Below, piece by piece: positions 18,650 to 26,993 of a DNA stretch of 64,000 bases (position 1 is its first letter; every line of letters begins with the position of its first letter). The stretch spans positions 40,312 to 104,311 of the forward strand of contig JAPPII010000092.1 of the NCBI GenBank assembly GCA_028820845.1, given 5' to 3'. This DNA is from Candidatus Poribacteria bacterium (GTDB taxonomy: Bacteria; Poribacteria; WGA-4E; WGA-3G). Made by a program: the position numbers and the translations under genes. The notes under the pieces were generated by a model. The model saw only the letters and a list, made by a program, of their open reading frames with translations, searched no databases and was not told the DNA's origin.

Positions 18650-21378
18650 CAGTTTTTCCCTGGTGTGTTTATTTGTAAATTACCTGCGGCAGCTGCCGGT
18701 TCACGTCCAAATACGACGTGTCCATTGTGTATCAGTGCCGTCTCGGTAGTTTCTGGGTGGGTCGTATCAATTTTCCAAAGTTGCCCGTTGTTTTCGTAGA
18801 TAATCCACCGTCCATCCGGTGGCACCCAGGCTGGATGCGAGCCGCCCCTTCGAGTCAACTGCTTTTCTGTCGGGACACCTTCACTTGAATAGGTGACGAG
18901 CCAAACCTGTTGGTAATCGCCGACCTTTCGTGTGAACGCCAGTTGATTCGGATTCGCGGGCGACCATGTCGGTTCTATATCGTCTGTGTCTGGCGATATT
19001 ACAATCGGCTCGACGCTCTGTGCGATTTGATCGAAGGCGTAGATGTTTCGTCTCTGTTGCCCATCCACAGGAATCGCTGCCTCCGGATTTTCGATGCTCC
19101 CTGCAGTAACATAAGTTAGCATCGTGCCGTCGCTATTCCAGGCAGGTGTGAAACTTTGCAGTGCTGTTGACGGCACAGTGAGCTCGGAGCCACTCGGAAT
19201 ATGCAGTATAACGACGCGACTTCGATCTCCGAACTCCGGACGTGTATAAGCAACGTATTGTGCATCGGGCGAGATCGCGACATCGTCCGCCATTTTTCGT
19301 CTATCGAAAAGCAGACCACCATCCGGCATTTCACGGTTCCGAATAATAACGTTCCCGTCCCTATCCTGATAAATGAGTGTCCCATCATTTGCAACAGTTG
19401 GATTGTCTCCAATACCTAATGGTGTACTGTTCCCATCAGGCGAGATCCCCCAAATCATGCCGTCGTAAGCGAAATAGATAAACAAAAGATTGGAAGACTG
19501 GATGGTTGGAAGATTGAGACCTGCCTCCCTTTTTCCATCCTTCCCTCCGTCTTCCTTTTCAATCAGGATGCCCGCTTTGGGGGTAAAACGTCCTGTATCA
19601 CCCAGTTCCCACCCGGCCCCGTTTGCTTTCCAGACAAAACTGATCCCTTTTGTCCAGTAGTTCCATTCTTCGTTTAAACGTCCACCACGGGTGACACGAA
19701 AGATGTCTTCGGGTTCTCCATAACGTTTCCTAATTTCCCAGCGTCCACCGTCCTCAATTTCCGCCATATTTCCGTCTGCATCGATGTAAATTGCGAGAAC
19801 TGCAATGTCAATATGTGCTGTTGTTTCTCCAGGGAATACATGAACTGCTGTAGGTTCACCGCGGACGGGATGACGTGTGCCGTATATGCCAACGCCATCG
19901 GCGATACCGGTTTTCTGGTCGTTGTTTGCGTCCACGACTGCCATGACGTAATAGCTGCCCGGTAGCACATTGACTTGGTAACTGCCATCGCTTGAAACAG
20001 TAATCGGCATCGCAATCGGTGTACTGAAGTCAGGGGCGTAAGAGAGCGTCAGTATTCCCTGCTGGACAGTGTGTCCGTCCCATACGATACGTCCGGCGAT
20101 GCCGCCTTGTTCAATATGTGCTTCAATACTGGGTGGCGTGGCATGAAGCCGTCCATCGTCATCGTAGCGTGCACTTATCACGAGTTCAATTTCTTGGGTT
20201 TCGCCTTCTACTAAGGTGAGTGCAGTTGGGGGCTGTGCCGTGATGTCTATTGTACCGTAGCCGCCTAAACCGTCCCCTTTACTATATCTACCATTCTTAT
20301 CCGCATCCAGATTAGCGATAACATAGTATTCATCCGGTGGGAGTGCTAAACGGAACGCACCCCCAGGCGCCGTTTCGCCACTGGCAACCGGAGCGACTAA
20401 GGCGGGGTCTGAATACACTTCAAGCCGTGCGGTTACATCCCCGGGCACCGGAGACACGATGCCTGTGAGCGTGCTGGTCGCTGCTTTTTGCGTCTTCTCA
20501 CGAGTTTGATAGGTGGCAGTGATTGCGATTTCTATATTTTCAGTGAATTTGTTCACAGAAACCAAAACGGGCTGTGGGAAATTCCCACGTTTCCGCATAT
20601 CCTCAACACCGTAGAAGCCAAAGTCGTCCCCTGTATCCAGTTTATTCGTCCTGTTGTTATCCACAATCGCCATCAGGTAGTATTTGCCCGGCGGTAGATT
20701 GAGCGTCCAGCTGCCAGCGTCTGTCACTCTGGCGATACCCGCACGATATTTCCACGATAAATCTGTATACGCAAGAATGAGTGCTTGTGAACCGGCTCGG
20801 AGCGATTTCGGATTTTCTGGTGCTTGGCGGACAAAACGCAGTGTCCCACTACACCCCGATGTCGCTTTGCGCAACTCCGTCTGGAATTGCTGGAGTTGGC
20901 TCGGTTCGTATTCGGATAGTGGAACGACCGTTGGTTTATTATCAATGTAGGTCGCTCGTGCGGTTATCGGGATCTCTAAACCCCGAATCTTTTCTCCGTC
21001 TTGGACTTCAATCTCCTGTTTGTTTTGATTCTCATTGCCCCAGTCGGTAATTCCGAACATACCCAAGCCATCACCTGTATCAAAGCTCCCAGATTTATCA
21101 ACATCTACATAAGCAACGAGATAATAGCGTCCGGGTTCCACACGGAGTGTGAATTGTCCATCGCCGAGTTGCGGGATTCCACTAATATAAACCTGTTGGA
21201 GTGCTTCGTCCCGATAAACAGACACACTTGTATGCGACAAGTCTTGCCCTTTCCAGACGACTCTCCCTGCCAAGGTCGCCGTCATCCGTTTCGCCGTAGC
21301 GTCCTCCTGCGCTTGGCAGAAAGCCTCACCGGCAAATCCGATACTGATAACAAGTAGCAAAAGCGTCAAGCGTTTCAT
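18649..21378 (-). CDS. Secreted protein: four Ca-binding-like beta domains plus PD40 propeller
   Basis: 909 aa with a signal peptide (residues 1-21). Four domains of about 110-130 aa each contain a carboxypeptidase-regulatory-like strand pattern, GxYYLMAxVDxDxxGxxDTGDG-FGxYG, and a closing I-x-I-T-A-x-Y strand. The acidic loops (DVDKSGSFDTGDG, DNNRTNKLDTGDD, DADKNGRYSKGDG, DANNDQKTGIADG) look like calcium-binding dockerin/EF-hand-like loops. The C-terminal third has PD40 blades (VAISPDAQYVAYTR, TPAWNSDGTMLTYV, EPTWSPANPNQLAFTR, HPAWVPPDGRWIIYE). Its stop overlaps the next gene's ATG (TGATG), implying coupling. AAGGAACGG lies before the ATG. Function unknown; probably a surface-binding protein. 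Confidence 0.8.
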   Translation of the reverse strand: MKRLTLLLLVISIGFAGEAFCQAQEDATAKRMTATLAGRVVWKGQDLSHTSVSVYRDEALQQVYISGIPQLGDGQFTLRVEPGRYYLVAYVDVDKSGSFDTGDGLGMFGITDWGNENQNKQEIEVQDGEKIRGLEIPITARATYIDNKPTVVPLSEYEPSQLQQFQTELRKATSGCSGTLRFVRQAPENPKSLRAGSQALILAYTDLSWKYRAGIARVTDAGSWTLNLPPGKYYLMAIVDNNRTNKLDTGDDFGFYGVEDMRKRGNFPQPVLVSVNKFTENIEIAITATYQTREKTQKAATSTLTGIVSPVPGDVTARLEVYSDPALVAPVASGETAPGGAFRLALPPDEYYVIANLDADKNGRYSKGDGLGGYGTIDITAQPPTALTLVEGETQEIELVISARYDDDGRLHATPPSIEAHIEQGGIAGRIVWDGHTVQQGILTLSYAPDFSTPIAMPITVSSDGSYQVNVLPGSYYVMAVVDANNDQKTGIADGVGIYGTRHPVRGEPTAVHVFPGETTAHIDIAVLAIYIDADGNMAEIEDGGRWEIRKRYGEPEDIFRVTRGGRLNEEWNYWTKGISFVWKANGAGWELGDTGRFTPKAGILIEKEDGGKDGKREAGLNLPTIQSSNLLFIYFAYDGMIWGISPDGNSTPLGIGDNPTVANDGTLIYQDRDGNVIIRNREMPDGGLLFDRRKMADDVAISPDAQYVAYTRPEFGDRSRVVILHIPSGSELTVPSTALQSFTPAWNSDGTMLTYVTAGSIENPEAAIPVDGQQRRNIYAFDQIAQSVEPIVISPDTDDIEPTWSPANPNQLAFTRKVGDYQQVWLVTYSSEGVPTEKQLTRRGGSHPAWVPPDGRWIIYENNGQLWKIDTTHPETTETALIHNGHVVFGREPAAAAGNLQINTPGKN

Positions 21379-21604
21379 TTCCGTTCCTTCATGCTGTTGT
21401 TTTGTTGTATTTGATCCTTAACAATATTAACACGTACCACGAATAATTTGCAAATAGAGATTCTCAGGGCAGATTCATTCAATTGTCCACTTGTCTGAAT
21501 GCATGTCGCATGAATCAGGATTTATAGGATTGAGGGACTGGTAGGATTGCTGTATAAATATGATGTTAACTTAACGGTATATTTTTTAGCAACACACGTT
21601 AAAA

Positions 21605-21749
21605 ATGTTACACTAAATGTTACACCCGTGTAACATGTGATGTGTTGCCTATGACGTTAGAGAACCCAGTCCCCGTAAGGGTTCGTTGACGTTTAATTTC
21701 CGATTTTTTCTTGTGTGAAAAAAAACGAATTTGGCGAAAAGTGTAACAT
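21605..21749. promoter_or_regulatory. Cluster of TGTTACAC/GTGTAACA operator-like sites
   Basis: Copies of ATGTTACAC at 21605-21613 and 21617-21625, the inverted GTGTAACAT at 21628-21636 (giving a 20-bp palindrome 21617-21636 with CC centre), and another GTGTAACAT at 21741-21749. They lie in the 690-bp spacer between divergent genes and suggest binding by a dimeric repressor or activator not identified here. Confidence 0.5.
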
Positions 21750-21945
21750 TTTGCAGGAGTGGGTTAATGGTGTTATTGACACATTCAGTCTTGAGAGATT
21801 CACGGCGTAGGTCCTCCTTTGAAGATAGAGATAATATATTATACTATATTTACTAACGGATGGCAAGTTAAAATGTGCTATAAACTCGGAGATAGGAATT
21901 GGCAGTAGTTTTAGTCTTTCTTTAATTTTAAACTTTACTATAAAT

Positions 21946-22006
21946 TTGACTTTCATCATTAATATATAGTATAATATTTTTCACATATCTACGCGCGTAG
22001 ATATGT
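21946..22006 (+). promoter_or_regulatory. Strong promoter with a 24-bp perfect palindrome at the predicted transcription start
   Basis: TTGACT (21946-21951), an 18-bp spacer and TATAAT (21970-21975). The segment 21983-22006 is perfectly self-complementary (half site ACATATCTACGC), placed exactly where transcription should begin. Binding there would block the promoter. The downstream gene starts at 22068 with a TAGGAGA ribosome binding site. Confidence 0.6.
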
Positions 22007-22067
22007 AATATGTTTTCCATTCTTGGAAAAATTTGCCCACAACACACGCTAATAGGAGACCTTAAGT

Positions 22068-22832
22068 ATGAAAATGAAAGGTTATTCCATCTGTGCTGTT
22101 CTGCTGATGTTTTGTATGTCCCTGCCAGCAGTCGCACAGGATGCGCAAGCAGACAATCTACTCGGATGGTGGCTATTTGACAGTGAAAAGGACGAGATCG
22201 GTAACTGGAGCGATATAGACCTCCACGGTGCCGAACTCAAAGACGGGCAGCTAATTGTTGAGACAGGAAAATGGGCACACGCACTTGAATACAGCGGCCC
22301 CGATATCGAAGAGAAGACTTTGATGACATGGGTCGCATTAGACAGTCTCGCCGCAACCAAAGGTTCGGCACTCACGTTAGATAAAGCCTCTGAAGACCAA
22401 TTCAACGCCATCGTCTACGCCGAACGCCAACCGAATCAGTGGATGTCAGGCAGCAGTTGGTTCCACCGCACAGAGGACTTTCCAGACGCACACAACGAAA
22501 AGAACGAAGGCGAAATGGTCTACTTAGCCTTCACTTATGAAGATAAGGGTGGGACTTACAAGATAACGGGTTACCGTAACGGTGAGAGCCTCGGTAGCTA
22601 TGAAAAGGGTGAGATCAAAACCTGGCCCACAGATGATGCAGAAATTATCTGGGGTAAACGGCATACAAATGGGCTCGGCGGTCCCGGCGATCTCAACGCA
22701 CATATTGAGGAATCCCGTATTTACTCCGTTGCATTGACCGAAAATGAAGTTAACGAAATGGAAATCGGAACGCTTTCTGTTGATCCACAAGGCAAGCTCA
22801 CAACGCGCTGGGCAAAACTTAAAGCGAAGTAG
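22068..22832 (+). CDS. Secreted LamG-like protein with C-terminal KL-T-W-LK tail
   Basis: 254 aa. The signal peptide is residues 1-24 (ending AVAQ). The body has LLGWWLFDSEKDEIGNWSDIDLHGAEL and GDLNAHIEESRIYSVALTENEV, the pattern of LamG/concanavalin-like jelly-roll domains that bind glycans or proteins. It ends in VDPQGKLTTRWAKLK, a tail shared in form with the proteins at 22934 and 25836. Regulation is suggested by the palindrome at the promoter. Ligand unknown. Confidence 0.75.
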   Translation: MKMKGYSICAVLLMFCMSLPAVAQDAQADNLLGWWLFDSEKDEIGNWSDIDLHGAELKDGQLIVETGKWAHALEYSGPDIEEKTLMTWVALDSLAATKGSALTLDKASEDQFNAIVYAERQPNQWMSGSSWFHRTEDFPDAHNEKNEGEMVYLAFTYEDKGGTYKITGYRNGESLGSYEKGEIKTWPTDDAEIIWGKRHTNGLGGPGDLNAHIEESRIYSVALTENEVNEMEIGTLSVDPQGKLTTRWAKLKAK

Positions 22833-22933
22833 TTTTTGAAGCGTAGGGCAAGGTCCCCGGACCTTCGCCCTACTTTCGTATGGCGTATGTTACCGACAAA
22901 CTTAGACTGACTCACCAAAACCCAGGGGGTGTT

Positions 22934-23641
22934 ATGAAACGTCGAATAACCCTCTTTCTGATATATATTGGTATTGGTCTCGTTTCTGTTGCTGCCGCCG
23001 AGCAGCAAACGTGGACATTCGACGACAATGCCGCAGATTGGACCCCTGCAAACGGTACGTGGGAAGTAGAAGACGGGGTCTATAAACAGACAACGCGCTA
23101 TGGTGAGGCGCAAAAAACGTTAGCAAATGGGGCAGAATGGACAGACCACACCGTAAAAGCAAAAGTCCGTATTGAGGCAGGACACTGGGCAGGGATCGTC
23201 TTTCGCGCACAAAATGAATTTGAATACTACGTCTATCTCATCTGTCCGAAGGAGAATAAATCTGAGTTGTGGAGACACCGCCGCAGCACCGCTTTTAAAG
23301 ACGGATTTGAAGGACGCGACGAGATTGAACACGATATCGCACCTATCGGACTGACACTCACCCGAAACGAATGGTTTATGCTCAGTGCAACCCTTGAAGG
23401 CAGCCGAATCGCACTCGCTATTAATGGCATAGAGCAAGCCGTATTTTTTGATGACACGTATCCGCGCGGTAGAGTCGGGGTCTGGACATGGGATACGCAA
23501 GCCAGTTTTGATGATGTCAGTGTCAACGGTGTGACAACAACGTCTCTCACGGCGGTCGAACCTAACGGAAAACTCGCAACATCGTGGGCGACACTAAAGC
23601 GAATCGCGGACCGCAAACCGCAAACCGCGAATAGCAGATAG
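22934..23641 (+). CDS. Secreted LamG/DUF1080-like jelly-roll protein
   Basis: About 235 aa from ATG 22934, which gives a clean signal peptide (MKRRITLFLIYIGIGLVSVAAA); the open frame back to 22880 adds unrelated residues. The domain reads QTWTFDDNAADWTPANGTWEVEDGVYKQ, GHWAGIVFRAQNEFEYYVYLI, RNEWFMLSATLEGSRIALAING and GRVGVWTWDTQASFDDVSVNG, typical of 3-keto-disaccharide hydrolase-like (DUF1080) folds. The tail VEPNGKLATSWATLK matches its neighbour. The last dozen codons run into a microrepeat. About 50 bases separate it from the peroxiredoxin gene. Confidence 0.75.
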   Translation: MKRRITLFLIYIGIGLVSVAAAEQQTWTFDDNAADWTPANGTWEVEDGVYKQTTRYGEAQKTLANGAEWTDHTVKAKVRIEAGHWAGIVFRAQNEFEYYVYLICPKENKSELWRHRRSTAFKDGFEGRDEIEHDIAPIGLTLTRNEWFMLSATLEGSRIALAINGIEQAVFFDDTYPRGRVGVWTWDTQASFDDVSVNGVTTTSLTAVEPNGKLATSWATLKRIADRKPQTANSR

Positions 23642-23690
23642 CAAACAGCGAATCGCGAACAACGAATCGCGAACAACGAATACAGGAGGA
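23605..23690. repeat. Self-similar microrepeat at a gene end
   Basis: Repeated ACCGCAAACCGC then AATCGCGAACAACG units span the stop codon of the preceding gene and stop just before the CAGGAGG of the peroxiredoxin. It resembles other spacer microrepeats in this window. Confidence 0.65.
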
Positions 23691-23695
23691 TTTTA

Positions 23696-24163
23696 ATGGC
23701 AAATGTAGGAAGTGCTGCACCGGATTTTACACTCCAGGGTGCGGTTAACCAAGAAGATGTTGAAGTTTCATTGAGCGACTATGCGGGTAAAAATTTAGTC
23801 GTGCTTTTCTACCCACTCGCTTTTTCCCCAGTCTGTGCTGAACAGGTGCCGGATTTCAACGAAAAATTGGATGCGATTCAGGCGAAAGGTGCTGAGGTCG
23901 TCGCTATCAATCGGGATTCAACCTTCGCGCATAAGGCGTGGAGCGAAGTACTCGGTGGTGTCGATTTTCCACTGCTTGCTGATATGAACCTTGAGGTATC
24001 CAAAGAGTTCGGTATGGCACTTGAAGAGGTTGGTATTACCACGCGCGGTGTGTTTATCGTTGATAAATCAGGAAACATTGCCTTCAAACACGTTGAGGCT
24101 GCGCCGCCGGAGAATACCTTGACTGCCGAACAGGTTTTGGGCGAGTTAGACAAACTGCAATAG
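23696..24163 (+). CDS. Peroxiredoxin (AhpE/BCP-like, thioredoxin fold)
   Basis: 155 aa. PDFTLQGAV at the N-terminus, then VVLFYPLAFSPVCAEQ, where the usual P-x-x-x-T-x-x-C motif has Ser for Thr and Cys as the peroxidatic residue, and RGVFIVDKSGNIAFK. It reduces hydroperoxides in the cytoplasm. No clear resolving Cys is present, as in one-Cys AhpE-type enzymes. CAGGAGG lies 8 bases before the ATG, and a terminator-like hairpin follows. Confidence 0.9.
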   Translation: MANVGSAAPDFTLQGAVNQEDVEVSLSDYAGKNLVVLFYPLAFSPVCAEQVPDFNEKLDAIQAKGAEVVAINRDSTFAHKAWSEVLGGVDFPLLADMNLEVSKEFGMALEEVGITTRGVFIVDKSGNIAFKHVEAAPPENTLTAEQVLGELDKLQ

Positions 24164-24205
24164 ACACGCCAGTATCGCAGGCGAGGTCTTTATCGCGTAT
24201 AAGCG

Positions 24206-24269
24206 AAAAAGCGGGTATTTGGTAAAACTTGCAAGCATTTGCTGCACATCATGCTAACACCCGCTTTTT
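24206..24269 (+). terminator. Rho-independent-like terminator after the peroxiredoxin gene
   Basis: Arms AAAAAGCGGGT (24206-24216) and ACCCGCTTTTT (24259-24269) are perfectly complementary. The right arm ends in a T run. The 42-base loop is long for a terminator. Confidence 0.55.
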
Positions 24270-24397
24270 GATTTTACATTGAAAATGGGAATCCCGGTGT
24301 GTTATTATACTTATTAAGGAAACTTCTTAACCAATAACTTATACCAATTCTAATTGATAATTCCTCTTAAAAGGTTGGCTATTTTTCAGCACTGCTC

Positions 24398-24418
24398 GGT
24401 GCGGTTAGAAACCGCACC
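24398..24418. repeat. GGTGCGGTT/AACCGCACC hairpin repeat
   Basis: GGTGCGGTT, AGA loop, AACCGCACC-type stem. Further copies lie at 24614-24635 and 35394-35414, with a degenerate one near 51970. Confidence 0.7.
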
Positions 24419-24493
24419 TACTGGGTGTGACGTGAGTGGGTTCGGTTAATGCGAGATAAACTTTTAGAAATGGTATTATAACCAATAACAAAT

Positions 24494-24565
24494 GCGGGTG
24501 TAGCTCAGCGGTAGAGCGTCAGCTTCCCAAGCTGAGGGTCGCGGGTTCAATTCCCGTCACCCGCT
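24494..24565 (+). tRNA. tRNA-Gly (anticodon CCC)
   Basis: 72 nt cloverleaf: acceptor GCGGGTG/CACCCGC, D-arm TAGCTCAGCGGTAGAGC, anticodon loop TTCCCAA giving CCC, T-arm GGGTTCAATTCCC, discriminator T. CCA is not encoded. Confidence 0.95.
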
Positions 24566-24613
24566 TGACTATCCTTTGTAGTAGATTTTAGAATTAATTT
24601 CACACTTCGTATC

Positions 24614-24635
24614 GGTGCGGTTAGGAAACCGCACC
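24614..24635. repeat. GGTGCGGTT/AACCGCACC hairpin repeat, second copy
   Basis: Same stem as 24398-24418 with loop AGGA. It lies between the tRNA and the TPR protein gene. Confidence 0.7.
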
Positions 24636-24708
24636 TATCAGGGGATGTTTGAGAATGTAAAAGTATTTACGGGATCTACTATAAAATTGTGTAGAACTGA
24701 GGAAAATC

Positions 24709-25812
24709 ATGTCACAAAACCGACGACTGACGAAAGAAGAAATCCAAGAAGATAAATTTATTGAAGGCGTACTGGAAGTCTATGCCTTCCTGCGGCGCAA
24801 TCTGCGGACGATTGTTATTATAGTAGGTGTCATCGTTGTTGCCGTCGCAGGTTATGCAGCATACCATCAGAACCAAGAGAATCGCCGCGCCGAAGCAACC
24901 GTTGCTCTCCGTCAGGCTACCGAAGTCTATCAAACAGCAGAAGAGAGCCTTTTCGATACCGAGAAATTGGCTGAAAGTGAAGAATCACTTAAGACGGCAC
25001 AGACGCAACTTCAAGAGATTTATGAGGCATATCCGAATTCAACTTTTAGTGACAAAGCGCGCTACCAATCCGCAAAGACGCTCTATTATCAACAAAACTA
25101 CCCAGAAGCCCGGGCGCAATTCCAACAAATCATTGACCAGCACCAACCCGAAAATCAAATCTATAGTCTATATGCCCAAAAAGCGATAGGCAACACCTAC
25201 GAACAAGAAGGTAATTACGAAGCCGCCATCGCTGCGTATCAAGCGAAGGCGTTCCCGCCGACACCGCAACTCTCACCGGAAATTCGGCAGTTCGTCCTCG
25301 CCAGTGCCAAATTTAACCAAGCCCTCGCTTATGAGAGGTCTGGTGATCCAGACGCTGCAGGTGCGGCATATAAAGAAATTATAGATGAATTCCGAACCAC
25401 ACTTGAGGCAGGAATTACCCAGAAAAGCCGTGAGCTCATCGAGGAAGCGAAAGTTGTTATCGCAGCGATTGGCGAACCGTTAGATATATCGGGGGCACAA
25501 ACCCTCGAAAACGAAAAACAGTACTATGATGCTTACGTTGCGTATACGGACGCAATTCGGACCTATAAAGTGAACAAAGATATCACAGGTGGACTCACCT
25601 CTGAACTCCGAAAGCAGATTGGCAGCTTTGAAAAAGAGGCAATGGAAGTAATAAGTAACGTTCAAAACGCCCGTCGCGCCGATGAAGAAGGCAGAGAAAG
25701 TTCGGCATTGTATAGTTACGATCTCGTTGTTGAATTTGAAAAACTCGGATTAAGCCGTCGGCTCTATGAAAACGCACTTCTTCATCACAAACGGCTTGGA
25801 TCTGCCCAATAA
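24709..25812 (+). CDS. Membrane-anchored TPR protein (YfgM-like)
   Basis: 367 aa. A short charged N-terminus and a membrane helix at about residues 36-54 (TIVIIVGVIVVAVAGYAAYH) are followed by an outward region of TPR-like helical pairs, such as AYPNSTFSDKARYQSAKTLYYQ, YPEARAQFQQIIDQ, KAIGNTYEQEGNYEAAIAAY and FNQALAYERSGDPDAAGAAYKEII. The layout (one helix then TPRs) resembles YfgM/tetratricopeptide-like envelope proteins that assist translocon or outer-membrane assembly. The exact role is unknown. TGAGGA precedes the ATG. Confidence 0.75.
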   Translation: MSQNRRLTKEEIQEDKFIEGVLEVYAFLRRNLRTIVIIVGVIVVAVAGYAAYHQNQENRRAEATVALRQATEVYQTAEESLFDTEKLAESEESLKTAQTQLQEIYEAYPNSTFSDKARYQSAKTLYYQQNYPEARAQFQQIIDQHQPENQIYSLYAQKAIGNTYEQEGNYEAAIAAYQAKAFPPTPQLSPEIRQFVLASAKFNQALAYERSGDPDAAGAAYKEIIDEFRTTLEAGITQKSRELIEEAKVVIAAIGEPLDISGAQTLENEKQYYDAYVAYTDAIRTYKVNKDITGGLTSELRKQIGSFEKEAMEVISNVQNARRADEEGRESSALYSYDLVVEFEKLGLSRRLYENALLHHKRLGSAQ

Positions 25813-25835
25813 TTTTTATTTTCTAAGGAGCAGTA

Positions 25836-26861
25836 ATGACACATAAATATAGCCTCATACCTTTTTTTGCCGCTAAGACCATTAAGTTCACACTTTTGAG
25901 CCTGTGCTGCTTATGCCTCATCACTCTCACTTCGCCACTCAATGCCGAACCTACTGGACAATTGGCTTATGCAGTCAACGGGTTCGACGAGAACTTAGGA
26001 CGCTTCGATTGGAATCTCTACGCTACTGCTCTCAGAGGCACTAAAGATTTCACAGCCATCCCTTTGAACCACAAAGGCATGTACCCGTCTTGGGGACCCA
26101 ACGGTGATTTACTCTATTTCATCCAGCGCGATAAAGGACACTCTGATGTCTACTCCATTAATCCTGACAATCCAAAGAATAAGAAACTCGTTACCCCCAT
26201 TTCTGGCACATACCGCTTTCTTTCTGCATCTCCCAACGGCAGACAACTCGCTTTCAATGGTTATACCGTAGACCAGCTGCCTCAAGAAAACCAGATTTGG
26301 GTTCTCGACATCGAAAGTGGGGAAATGGAAGTGATGACACAGGTGCCACACCTCGGATGGCCCTATTCATTCTGGGGAATCTCTTGGTCCCCTAACGGAA
26401 AGCGGCTCGCTTTTTCACTCTCCAGACCGGGGTGGTTGGAGCATCTCTACCTTTTAGATGTCGAAACCAAAGAGATAGAAGTTTTGACTGAACTCAATAA
26501 AGATTTTTATCCCGTCTGGGCACCTGGCGGCGATCGCATCCTTTTCCTCAGATGGAATAGAGAGTTCGATACCTTTTGCACAATTGACATTGAAACCAAA
26601 GAGATTGTACCGTTGTTTGATGTCGATAAAGCCACAGGCTATTGGGGCGACTGGTCGCCTGAAGGGGACTACATAGCCTATTCTCGGTGGGGATCGGTTT
26701 ATCTTTATGACTTCGCTACCGATGAAACACAAGAAATTGTCGAGGTTGATGGCAGTATCTTCGTTATTTCGTGGTTACGGGATATAAGAATATTACCTGT
26801 CGAAGCGCAGCAAAAATTGGTCACTACGTGGAGTGCCATTAAACGCGAAACAACTCAGTAA
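25836..26861 (+). CDS. Secreted PD40/TolB-like propeller protein with KL-T-W tail
   Basis: 341 aa with a signal sequence (about residues 1-38, ending LNA). Blades read YPSWGPNGDLLYFIQ, FLSASPNGRQLAFNG, GISWSPNGKRLAFSLSR, YPVWAPGGDRILFLRW and GDWSPEGDYIAYSRW, the PD40 pattern of TolB-like propellers. It ends VEAQQKLVTTWSAIKR, the same tail type as two LamG-like proteins upstream. AAGGAG lies 8 bases before the ATG, and only 23 bases separate it from the TPR gene, so they are probably cotranscribed. Confidence 0.8.
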   Translation: MTHKYSLIPFFAAKTIKFTLLSLCCLCLITLTSPLNAEPTGQLAYAVNGFDENLGRFDWNLYATALRGTKDFTAIPLNHKGMYPSWGPNGDLLYFIQRDKGHSDVYSINPDNPKNKKLVTPISGTYRFLSASPNGRQLAFNGYTVDQLPQENQIWVLDIESGEMEVMTQVPHLGWPYSFWGISWSPNGKRLAFSLSRPGWLEHLYLLDVETKEIEVLTELNKDFYPVWAPGGDRILFLRWNREFDTFCTIDIETKEIVPLFDVDKATGYWGDWSPEGDYIAYSRWGSVYLYDFATDETQEIVEVDGSIFVISWLRDIRILPVEAQQKLVTTWSAIKRETTQ

Positions 26862-26870
26862 TAATATTTT

Positions 26871-26955
26871 TGTAGCATAAACTGTTAGTTTGTGCGGTTT
26901 TCTTCCATTTCAGACGACTCTGTAGCATAAACTGTTAGTTTGTGCGGCTTTCTTC
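26871..26955. repeat. Direct pair of GCATAAACT/AGTTTGTGC hairpin repeats
   Basis: Two 35-base copies start at 26871 and 26921, exactly 50 bases apart, each with stem GCATAAACT...AGTTTGTGC and trailing GG(T/C)TTTCTTC. A variant lies at 32868-32895. The pair sits just before mutS2. Confidence 0.8.
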
Positions 26956-26993
26956 TTGAATCTGGATGCAACAGTAGTTCCATTTCCAATTAA

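Noticed and set aside
21693..21959. Minus-strand open frame of 88 aa in the divergent spacer
   Set aside because: Composition is AT-driven, there is no ribosome binding site or family likeness, and it overlaps the promoter of the LamG-like gene.
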